A stretch of 64,000 bases of DNA from Prosopocoilus inquinatus (lineage: Eukaryota; Arthropoda; Insecta; Coleoptera; Lucanidae): contig CM069872.1 in NCBI GenBank assembly GCA_036172665.1, forward strand, positions 55,352,101 through 55,416,100. Direction: 5' to 3'. Position 1 is the first letter of the stretch. Every line of letters starts with the position of its first letter. This document shows, one piece after another, positions 55,741-64,000 of the stretch. A model generated the notes under the pieces. That model worked only from the letters and a program-made list of their open reading frames with translations. It was not told the DNA's origin and did not search any database. The position numbers and the translations under genes are program-made.

Positions 55741-56925
55741 GCGAGTAACGGAGGATACACCACAGGCCGGAAGAGTGCATCTGTGAACGACCCCGGAACT
55801 TACAACACCTCAGGACTAGCTGTAATAACCTACAAAGTCCGAACAAAAGGGCGTCGGCGCATTAGCGGGAATACTCACGCGCAGCTTACAATTTCTTTTT
55901 AACTAAAAAAACAATGACAAAAAAAATAAATAACCCGCGTAAATACAAAAGTCAGATTAAAATCGAAAGAATTATCGCAATCGTTTTATTATAATAGCCA
56001 ATGCTACAAAATGGTGGGCGGCAACGCAACAAACGGTTCATCAAAGATCGTACTGAAGTGCGTGGTGTCCAATTAATTATGTGTTGTCGTCTGTATTGAT
56101 TTAGGGTAATGTAGCCGCCCTGCAACAAGGCACATCTCCCCCTGGCCCACCCCCGCCCCCACTCCGTCTGGTATGCGTGTAAACCAAACCGCTCCCTCCC
56201 GCTAATACATTACATTAAATCGAGCACCCTTCGTTGCCGATAATTAAAAAAATGCAAAATAAATTCCCTTCGGACTCCCCACGTGTGAGTTATTGCGCCC
56301 GACGGTGATCCATCCGGTTTGGGCTCCGGGCACTTATCGCTCCGGACCGTTCCGGTTTTTGTTTTTTTTTTTTTTATTGTACGGATCGTGAATTGCGCGT
56401 GACACGTGACACGTACGCAGGTGTCGCAACGTGATGCAAATCACCCAGAACAGGACTTGGTTCGCTCGTGTGTTTAAACTTCGCAAAGTAAATCGGGCCG
56501 ACGCACGACGCAAGTTGGGCGGAAAGTTAAACAGCGGAACGTGGTGGAAAAATCGTCCGGATTATTTGTGCGGCGTCGGTCGAGGCGCGCAGAAATCCAC
56601 CAGGGGAAGACCTACTCGGCCTCCTCGATAAATTTGCGTGGATTTCGTACGGTTAAGTTAACAGCGGCGGCGAGCTCCTTGGGGGGCTTCAGCTTATTTA
56701 CTCGGTTGCAATATTTTTTTTTTATTAACAAAAACTCCACGTGTATTTTTGATGTTGAATAAAATTATTATTTTTATAATTACTTAATTAAAGCGCAAAG
56801 GCACGTGACGACAGCAAGAACCAACAGAATAAAAATACAGGTAGGAGAGGCCAACGGTATTGAAAGTCGAAAGTAAACGCAAGTTAATCTCTCCATCGCT
56901 CGTGCAAGAAATGTTGCAATAAAAC
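55741..56925. other. Single-copy-like region, no gene recognised
   Basis: Includes a C-rich patch (56,135-56,165), a T-run (56,360-56,376) and a tandem GACACGTGACACGT at about 56,400-56,414. No recognised gene. Confidence 0.45.
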
Positions 56926-56929
56926 CAGG

Positions 56930-57302
56930 AACGTAAAAAAATCGAGTTTTTTGAAGCGCGGGCCAATTTCAGGGCCGGACTCGGGGCGGAGTTGCGACCG
57001 GCAAATAGGTCCTCGTGCCGTTCACCTACGTTTTACCAAGTTTGGTCCGAATTGGTGAATGATGAAAGCCCGTGGAATTTTTTCACGGTCTAAAAAGGGC
57101 CGTTTTTCGGAGTATAGGGCTGCGCCCGCCCTTGCGGACACCGGAGCGCGAAACGGACGGCACCGTCGCGTTCCCCGGACTTTTCTGCATCGCCCTTGGA
57201 AAAATTATTTCGGCGCTAAGACGACGTTTAAGGGTCGAAAAAAATTCCGGGAAGTGGTCACCAAAGTGCAACCTCCCATTATTCAATATTATTATTGTTG
57301 TA
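56930..57302 (+). repeat. Left part of the 1,025-bp higher-order array
   Basis: It carries AGGGCCGGACTCGGG, CAAATAGGTCCTCGTGCC, GAATTGGTGAATGATGAAAG and one copy of the 250-bp subunit (57,050-57,300), with GGCCGTTTTTCGGAGTATAG, CGAAACGGACGGCACCGTCG, TTGGAAAAATTATTTCGGCG and GCAACCTCCCATTATTCA. It is cut off at TTGTA by the foldback element. Confidence 0.92.
57301..57302. other. Left TA target duplication of the foldback
   Basis: TTGTA-CAGGG on the left mirrors CCCTG-TACATAG on the right. The paralogous empty site reads TTGTACATAG. Confidence 0.85.
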
Positions 57303-58064
57303 CAGGGTGGATTAATTTCGATGTCTCTTATGGGCATCTCTATAACTATAAGTGATAGCAAAACACTAGTGGCCGAGTCTCGATCTCGTTTTTGGAGATT
57401 AAGTCAACAGCGTAAACAAAAATTGGCTATCTTCTTTTGTTTTCAAGTTATGATCAAAAATTGACATTTTCGACTTTTCGTTTTTCAGTCATATCTCGTT
57501 TATTTTTAGAGATATTAGAAAACTGTTTGATCATTATTAGGACACTTTTTGGAATATATTTCAGTGGTGTAGTTGCTTTTTATTATTTACTTAAATTTTC
57601 AAGTTATAACATAAAGTTATATCTTTTTAAATAGAAATCATAATAGACAATGCCCTCATTAAATAGAGATTTCTTTTTCTGTTTTGAAAAATATATACTT
57701 TGTTGGGTTTATTTCTTATAATTAATAGAAAAAATGCCATTTTTGTTATTAGCCTTGCGTATCCTAGTCTCAGTAGGCTGGCTTCAATGCAGTGCCAACA
57801 GTCTTTTTTTGTTTTTGTTAAATATTAACTAACTTTCAAACCTTTAGGCAGTTTTGGCCGCGTAAAGAATTTCATATTCAATTTATTTTACAAAATTCCG
57901 TTTGAGAAATGTAGCACCCATCGCGACCGATCTGGCAAAACCTTTTTTGTTTTTATTAAATATGAATGCACGCAAATTTAGTTTGATACATGTCCGATTT
58001 TGTTATATTTTACTATTTGTGTGTTTGTTTTTGTTTCTCGTGTTTTTAATAAAATATAACTCAA

Positions 58065-58500
58065 GAGAAACAAAAAAAAGAAAGCTTAAATTAGTTCTAA
58101 TTTAGTTATAATTACCTTTATGTTTATCCAAATAACTTGTATTTTAGTGTAATATCATGTTATCTTTTCGCTTCTCTTGACAACTTGTTTATTTACATTT
58201 TTTCACTCCTGACGAAACTATGAAGCGATAGCGAAACGTAGAGTGTTCTTGCGATTTCACAGTGTCTGCTTTAAAGTTTAACAACTATTTTCTCTCACAT
58301 ATTTCATCGAACAAGAGTCGACTTCAATTATATTTTTTATAGAAGTCGTTTCTTGTCCGATGGAAATTGTATAAAAATTGTTTTCAATTTTAAAAAGATA
58401 TTGTGAAAATTACAGGAACGTTCAACGTTTCTTTCTAACGAAGCTATAAACCGATAGTGAAACGTTGAGTATTCGTGCAATTTTGACTGTTTAAAGATTG
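58065..58500 (+). mobile_element. Decayed Penelope-like terminal repeats inside the foldback loop
   Basis: 58,080-58,260 matches the 3' UTR and terminal repeat of the 36-kb element: AAATTAGTTCTAATT, CATGTTATCTTTTCGCTTCT, TTGACAACTTGTTTATTTAC and TTTTTTCACTCCTGACGAA. 58,345-58,432 resembles the antisense left end of that element (TCTTGTCCGATGGAAATTGT, TTCAACGTTTC). It is followed at 58,435-58,470 by a third, degenerate hammerhead-like piece (CTAACGA, GAAACGTTGAGT). No endonuclease frame remains. Confidence 0.8.
58204..58245 (+). ncRNA. Second hammerhead ribozyme motif
   Basis: CACTC (58,204-58,208) and GAGTG (58,241-58,245) pair as stem I around CTGACGA and GAAA. Stem II keeps CTAT/ATAG but has an A·C mismatch in place of the G-C next to the core. 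The putative cleavage triplet is GTA. All conserved core bases are kept although the rest of this copy is decayed. Confidence 0.7.
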
Positions 58501-59463
58501 AAATATTTCTATAAATTGAAAGATCATTTTCAATAGAAAGTCAGACAGGAACTCTTATCAGAATGGTCGCTGAAAACGATAAAACGGATATTTGTAAATT
58601 AACGCGAACACGAATTTATTTACGCAGCTAAAACTTTGAAAATATTTGAAAGCTCGTTAAAATTTAATAAAATAAAAAATCTGCTCCGTATTGAACCCAG
58701 CCTACTGAGACTAGGATATTTACGCAAGGATAATAATAAAAATGACAGTTTTTCCTATTAATTATAAGAAATAAACCCAACAACTAAATTTGCGTGCATT
58801 CATATTTAATAAAAACAAAAAAGCTTTTGCCAGATCGGTCGCGATGGGTGCTACATTTCTCAAATGGAATTTTGTAAAATAAAGTGAATATGAAATTCTT
58901 TACGCGGCCAAAACTGCCTAAAGTTTTGAAAGTTCGTTAATATTTAATAAAAATGAAAAAGAAAATGTTGGCACTGCACTGAAGCCAGCCCACTGAATCT
59001 AGGATACGCAAGGCTAATAACAAAAATGGCATTTTTCCTATTAATTATAAGAAATAAACCCAACAAAGTATATATTTTTGAAAACAGAAAAAAAATCTCT
59101 ATTTAATGAGGGCATTGCCTATTATGATTTCTATTTAAAAAGATATAACTTTATGTTATAACTTGAAAATTTAAGTAAATAATAAAAAAGCAACTACACC
59201 ACTGAAATGTATTCCAAAAAGTGTCCTAATAATGATCAAACAGTTTTCTAATATCTCTAAAAATAAACGAGATATGACCGAAAAACGAAAAGTCGAAAAT
59301 GTCAATTTTTGATCATAACTTGAAAACAAAAGAAGATAGCCAATTTTTGTTTACGCTGTTGACTTAATCTCCAAAAAAGAGATCGAGACTTGGCCACTAG
59401 TTTTTTTCTATCTCTTATAGTTACGGAGATGCCCATAAGAGACATCGAAATTAATCCACCCTG

Positions 59464-61490
59464 TACATAGAAAAGTTTTCTTTTTAAACAATATCAAGAA
59501 TTGGTGAATAATAAAAGCCCGTGGAATTCTTTAACGGTCTAAAAAGGGCCGTTTTTCTGAATACAGGCCTGCGCCCGCCCTCGTGGACACCGGAGCACGA
59601 AACGGATGTCACCATCGCGTTCGCCGGACTTTTCCGCATCGCCCTTGGAAAAATTATTTCTGCGCTAAGACGACGTTTAAGGGTCGAAAAAAATCCAGAA
59701 AGTGGTCACCACAGTGCAACCTCCCATTATTCACTATTATTATTATTGCACTTCGAAAAGTTTCCTTTTTAAACAATATCTCGGTCGGAAAATATAATTT
59801 TTCGCCCCAAACAGGGCGGTTTTTCTTTGAAATAAACAGTTATACCTACAGAATTCCCGTTTCTTACATCATTTACTATTTCTTTTCCTGTACATTTCTT
59901 ATTCGATTCTTTTCGTTCTGCTTTTCAACATTGCGTCATCAAAATAAGAGAGGGCGCACGCTTAATAAAGTTACATTGCGTAACCTTGCATAATGGACCC
60001 CGTTCAAGAAATCGCATCTCTATTTGCGACCCACAAGGCCAGACCCATGGGCCCCTAGGCTACGTGGACGAAGGACGGCTGCTGCTAATGACGGAGTTTA
60101 AAAAAATTCTTGCATCGCGTTTTCGAGAAATGTTCGAGAATGCTCGAGAATCGAGTTTCTCGAACCGCGGGCCCTTTTCAGAACCGGACTCAGGCAGGCA
60201 AATAGGTGGTCATGCCTTTAAGCTACGTTTTACTAAAATTCGATTCGTTTCAGTGAATAATGAAGGGCCGTGGCAGTGTAAAATGGGCTCTTTTTCGGAA
60301 TACAGGCCTGTGCCCGCTCTCAAGGGCACCGGAGCGGGAAACGGACGGCACCGTCGCGTTCCCCGGACTTTTCCGCATCGGTCTCGGAAAAATTATTTCG
60401 GCGCTAGGACGACGTTTAAGGGTCGAAAAAAATTCCGGAAAAGTCGTCACCAAAGTGCAACCTCCCATTATTAAATATTATTATTATTGTACATAGAAAA
60501 GTTTTCTTTTTAAACAATATCAAGAATTGGTGAATAATGAAAGCCCGTGGAATTCTTTAACGGTCTAAAAAGGGCCGTTTTTCGGAGTACAGGGCTGCGC
60601 TCGCCCTTGCGGATACCGGAGCGCGAAACGGACGGCACCGTCGCGTTCCCAGGACTTTTCCGTATCGCCCTTGGAAAAATTATTTCTGCGCTAAGACGAC
60701 GTTTAAGGGTCGAAAAAAATTTCGGAAGTGGTCGCGAAAGTGCAACCTCCCATTATTCACTATTATTATTATTGCACTTCGAAAAGTTTCCTTTTTAAAC
60801 AATATCTCGGCCGGAAAATATAATTTTTCGCCCCAAACAGGGCGGTTTTTCTTTGAAATAAACAGTTATACCTACAGAATTCCCGTTTCTTACATCATTT
60901 ACTATTTCTTTTCCTGTACATTTCTTATTCGATTCTTTTCGTTCTGCTTTTCGACATTGCGTCATCAAAATAAGAGAGGGCGCACGCTTAATAAAGTTAC
61001 ATTGCGTAACCTTGCATAATGGGCCCCGTTCAAGAAATCGCATCTCTATTTGCGACCCGTAAGGCCAGACCCATGGGCCCCTAGGCTACGTGGACGAAGG
61101 ACGGCTGCTGCTAATGACGGAGTTTAAAAAAATTCTTGCATCGCGTTTTCGAGAAATGTTCGAGAATGCTCGAGAATCGAGTTTCTCGAGCCGCGGACCC
61201 TTTTCAGAACCGGACTCAGGGCGAAGCTGAGGCAGGCAAACAGGTGCTCGTGCCTTTAAGCTACGTTTTACTCAAATTCGGTTCGTTTCAGTGAATAATG
61301 AAGGGCCGTGGCAGTGTAAAAAGGGCTCTTTTTCGGAATACAGGCCTGCGTCCGCTCTCAAGGGCACCGGAGTGGGAAACGGACGGCACCGTCGCGTTCC
61401 CCGGACTTTTCCGCTTCGGCCTTGGAAAAATTATTTCGGCGCTAAGACGACGTTTAAGGGTCGAAAAAAATTCCGGAAAAGTCGTCCTCC
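59464..61490 (+). repeat. 1,025-bp higher-order array, two units, right of the foldback
   Basis: TACATAGAAAAGTTTTC occurs at 59,464 and 60,489, 1,025 bp apart. Each unit has a 250-bp subunit of one type (59,505 and 60,530, GAAAGCCCGTGGAATTC), a middle part (ATATAATTTTTCGCCCCAAA, ACAGTTATACCTACAGAATT, CATGGGCCCCTAGGCTACGT, TTTTCGAGAAATGTTCGAGA) and a second subunit type (60,252 and 61,288, GAAGGGCCGTGGCAGTGTAA). The array ends inside the last subunit at about 61,485. Several frames in the subunits are open in all copies on both strands, which reflects few stop triplets and not a gene. Confidence 0.94.
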
Positions 61491-62320
61491 CCTTACGCCC
61501 TTATGGTCGGATCGGTCGAGAAATATAAATAACTTTTAAAACATAGACGCGGCATCGTTTGCTACTCATAACATCAGCGTTCTTCAAGGAGTTCATTTAA
61601 GAAAAGGGAAATGGGCTCCCGTCCCCTTCCACGTTTGACAGACTCACTTACATCCCCTATTCAGAGGAGAAATATTGGAAATGAGTTCGCCTCTTGTATG
61701 CTTGCCGTAATGCCTCGGTGTTTCCGGCGGCTGTCACGCCACCGTGATCCCGTCCTATTGTATTACTCGGATATCAAAATGTTGTTTACTCCTTTCGCTC
61801 CCCCCCCCCCTCCCCCCACAGGAAGAAACTCGATACAGCTCGCTCGCAGCAAAAACTTATTTGCTCCGAATCCGTCGATGTCACGCTCATGCCTCATTTG
61901 TCGTCGTGAGACTCTCGCTGTTCCGTGTTATTTTGTTCAAACATTAAAGAGTAAGCAAGGGGCGAGATCGAGTTAATTGGGATGACTAATGTTAGCAGCG
62001 AAAATGTTTTGTTTCGTATAAAGAAAAAAAAATCGCTCCGCCTTTTAGATAGATACGAAGAAGTTGAGTCGCCGACGTAAATAGTGCGAGGCCAGGACTA
62101 GTTTACTGTTGATGTGGAAGAGAAAATAGCTCTATCAACAACCCGCTAAATTAGTTCGCAGTTGTCAACGTGACACTTAATTATTCTACGAATTGTGAGT
62201 TTAGCAAAATAAAATAATTCCGCCGATTCCTGCATTTGTGCCCGTGGATTAAGCCAAACGGCGCGGGGACTCACCCCTTAAAAAAAATTAAATCTACGTC
62301 TATGGGCATGAAATACGACT
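61491..62320. other. Single-copy-like region, no gene recognised
   Basis: C-rich patch at 61,800-61,818. A 121-codon plus frame (61,611-61,976) overlaps it and shows no domain. Confidence 0.45.
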
Positions 62321-62324
62321 GCTT

Positions 62325-62475
62325 CAAAACGCATACCGCCTTTGTGATCTACTTGCCGCAGCTTCTCGTTGATGTAACTAAAGGGGAGGGGGCGTACTTT
62401 CCTTAAAATTAAATTGTGGTTTTTGCGTATTCACAAGATCAAATGTCACCGTCGATCTCACTAATTATCCCGACG
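62325..62475 (+). repeat. Diverged copy of the 16.3-16.7 kb repeat
   Basis: ACCGCCTTTGTGATCTACTT, GCCGCAGCTTCT, GATCAAATGTCACCGTC and nearby blocks match the order in the 16.3-kb pair. Confidence 0.75.
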
Positions 62476-63015
62476 TTGTTTTCACAAAAGTCTGGGCGTT
62501 CTTTTTCCTCTTAAATGCCCACCCGCATCTCCAGAAGCTTCGAGAGGGAGAGGCCACCAGCAAAAATGGAAGTATCGATCTGTTTGCACGTTTTTCTATT
62601 TATAAATTCAGCATAACGCATGGGCCACCGGCAATGACATGAAAAATACGAAATATTTTCGGATCGGTTTAATCCAAGACGTAGCACACCGAGAAAAGCA
62701 GCAGCATTTTTTTCCGCGAGCGTCAAACTTTGGAGAAACTTGCCGATTTGAATTGATTGATTGATTGATTGATTGATTAAATAGAAATCGAAACTTGACT
62801 TCGAGAAAAGTTGAACCGGCGCCGGCGGCGGCCGCAACGAGATCAGACGCGCGCTTTTTTTTTAAGCCTTAAGTCCACGAAGCAAATGAACTCCTCACAA
62901 TCAGTTGACGTGTCAATTGTTTTACAAGAACTATGGTCACGTGTCAGTGAGAGTGCGTTTTTTTCTCAACACCGCGGGTCACGATTTCATCGTACATCAG
63001 CGGGCAGTTTCGGTG
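62476..63015. other. Spacer with (TTGA)n
   Basis: A TTGA tetranucleotide run lies at 62,751-62,779 and a GGCGCCGGCGGCGGCCGC patch at 62,818-62,834. Nothing else recognised. Confidence 0.55.
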
Positions 63016-63021
63016 TCTTAA

Positions 63022-64000
63022 GTAAGCCGGCGTCGCAAGTCTAAATGAAAGCTGTATCTCAGATCGGAACCTTAAATAAAATCAATTCTCGCAATGCAGA
63101 CAGGAAATTCGAATCATCACGTATGTATAGGTTTCTCAGCCAGACAAGGCTTTTACCTTGTCAAGTCTGATAGGCAATTCAGAAGGCTCAAACTTCATTT
63201 AGTTGCGTGGATATCTCGATCAAAGGGGCTATTATGTTGCGATGATGTATTGTTTAAATAAGCCGGCGTCGCAAGTCTAAATGAAAGCTGTATCTCAAAT
63301 CGGAACCTTAAATAAAATCAATTCTCGCAATGCAGACAGGAAATTCGAATCATCACGTATGTATAGGTTTCTCAGCCAGACAAAGCTTTTACCTTGTCAA
63401 GTCTAACAGGCAATTCAGAAAGCTCAAACTTCATTTAGTTGCGTGGATATCTCGATCAAAGGGGCCATTATGTTGCAATGATGTATTGTTTAAGTAAGCC
63501 GGCGTCACAAGTCTAAATGAAACCTGTACCTCAGATCGGAACCTTAAATAAAATCAATTCTCGCAATGCAGACAGGAAATTCGAATCATCACGTATGTAT
63601 AGGTTTCTCAGCCAGACAAAGCTTTTACCTTGTCAAGTCTGATAGGCAATTCAGAAGGCTCAAACTTCATTTAGTTGCGTGGATATCTCGATCAAAGGGG
63701 CTATTATGTTGCGATGATGTATTGTTTAAGTAAGCCGGCGTCGCAAGTCTAAATGAAAGCTGTATCTCAGATCGGAACCTTAAATAAAATCAATTCTCGC
63801 AATGCAGACAGGAAATTCGAATCATCACGTATGTATAGGTTTCTCAGCCAGACAAGGCTTTTACCTTGTCAAGTCTGACAGGCAATTCAGAAGGCTCAAA
63901 CTTCATTTAGTTGCCTGGATATCTCCATCAAAGGGGCTATTATGTTGCGATGATGTATCGTTTAAGTAAGCCGGCATCGCAAGTCTAAATGAAAGCTGTG
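63022..64000 (+). repeat. 236-bp satellite, four full units plus a partial, runs off the window
   Basis: AAGCCGGC(G/A)TC starts at 63,024, 63,260, 63,496, 63,732 and 63,968, exactly 236 bp each time. Units are nearly identical, differing at scattered positions (for example GACAAGGC versus GACAAAGC). Each unit has a small hairpin, GACAAGG...CCTTGTC, flanked by CAGA and AGTCTG. Confidence 0.97.

Larger units (their letters stand above)
57303..59463. mobile_element. Foldback element, 2,161 bp, TIRs start CAGGGTGGATTAATTTCGATG-like
   Basis: The left arm (57,303-57,983, 681 bp) is the reverse complement of the right arm (58,792-59,463, 672 bp), with only scattered mismatches and small indels. Both ends read CAGGGTGGATTAATTTCGAT outward to inward. 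Boundaries are supported by the uninterrupted paralogue at 60,481-60,500. A TA duplication and CAGGGTG ends resemble non-autonomous Tc1/mariner-class elements, but no transposase is present, so the superfamily is an inference. The inner side of the right arm also repeats part of the arm (58,687-58,791, containing CCTAGTCTCAGTAGGCTGG). The loop holds Penelope-like fragments. Confidence 0.93.

Noticed and set aside
57072..57464. 130-codon frame resembling those at 59,521, 60,260, 60,547 and 61,298
   Set aside because: It runs from an array subunit straight into the foldback element, and two other frames of the same subunit are equally open.
58435..58470. Third hammerhead
   Set aside because: The first box reads CTAACGA, so an essential core base is changed, and no stem I partner is present; treated as a degenerate fragment.

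Overview
This window looks like non-genic, repeat-dominated nuclear DNA of an animal, most likely an arthropod and probably an insect. The grounds are a Penelope-like retroelement with a GIY-YIG endonuclease, a gag-bearing LTR retrotransposon, elements ending in TACAGGGTG next to TA, and very many unrelated tandem arrays mixed with long A/T runs and (CGT)n, (TA)n and (CA)n tracts. The species cannot be named from the sequence. I recognise no complete host protein gene, rRNA or tRNA. Most open frames here are by-products of tandem repeats, low-stop GC-rich stretches or A/T runs. One short frame at 55.55 kb is a weak exon candidate.

Layout, 0-14 kb: a 170-bp satellite (1-1.5 kb); a degenerate 44-bp minisatellite (2.4-4.3 kb); a dispersed module with the core CTCAAGGTCAACCCAA (5.1-5.6 kb); a 130-bp array (5.65-6.6 kb); a 217-250-bp array passing into a 203-bp array (7.4-9.4 kb); a short array with (CA)n (9.7-10.2 kb); a 40-bp-arm inverted repeat (10.45 kb); and a 270-330-bp array whose units carry TTGCCTCCCGGACAA (11.7-14.2 kb). 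The last array contains copies of the 5-6.6 kb modules. Layout, 14-30 kb: dispersed repeats at 15.5-16.7 kb; a higher-order 139/181/105-bp array with a 564-bp superperiod (18.1-20.2 kb); a 133-bp satellite flanked on both sides by its 297-bp parent unit (22.0-25.1 kb); mainly single-copy sequence (25.1-27.6 kb); and reverse-orientation copies of families found again at 42-46 kb.

Layout, 30-45 kb: an LTR retrotransposon at 30,958-34,354, with 266-bp LTRs that I read as identical and an AATG target duplication, but a broken gag; then a 5'-truncated Penelope-like element at 35,392-36,596. The latter lies between two 171-bp inverted terminal copies, each with a hammerhead ribozyme motif. Arrays of 312 bp (40.2 kb) and 377 bp (42.9-44.1 kb) follow. 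Layout, 45-64 kb: dispersed repeats (45-46.3 kb), single-copy-like sequence, a 288-bp unit with a 165-bp internal-deletion derivative (49.3-51.4 kb), a 424-bp higher-order array of 111-bp subunits (53.2-55.0 kb), a 1,025-bp higher-order array (56.9-61.5 kb), and a homogeneous 236-bp array running off the right end.

The most informative structure is nested. The 1,025-bp array is interrupted by a 2,161-bp foldback element (57,303-59,463) with about 680-bp inverted arms and a TA duplication. A paralogous array unit at 60,481-60,500 preserves the empty target site. The loop of the foldback holds remnants of a second Penelope-like element, with another hammerhead motif. Two arrays independently show an internal-deletion derivative taking over the array centre. 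Together these suggest a pericentromeric or otherwise low-recombination region shaped by satellite turnover and transposition.
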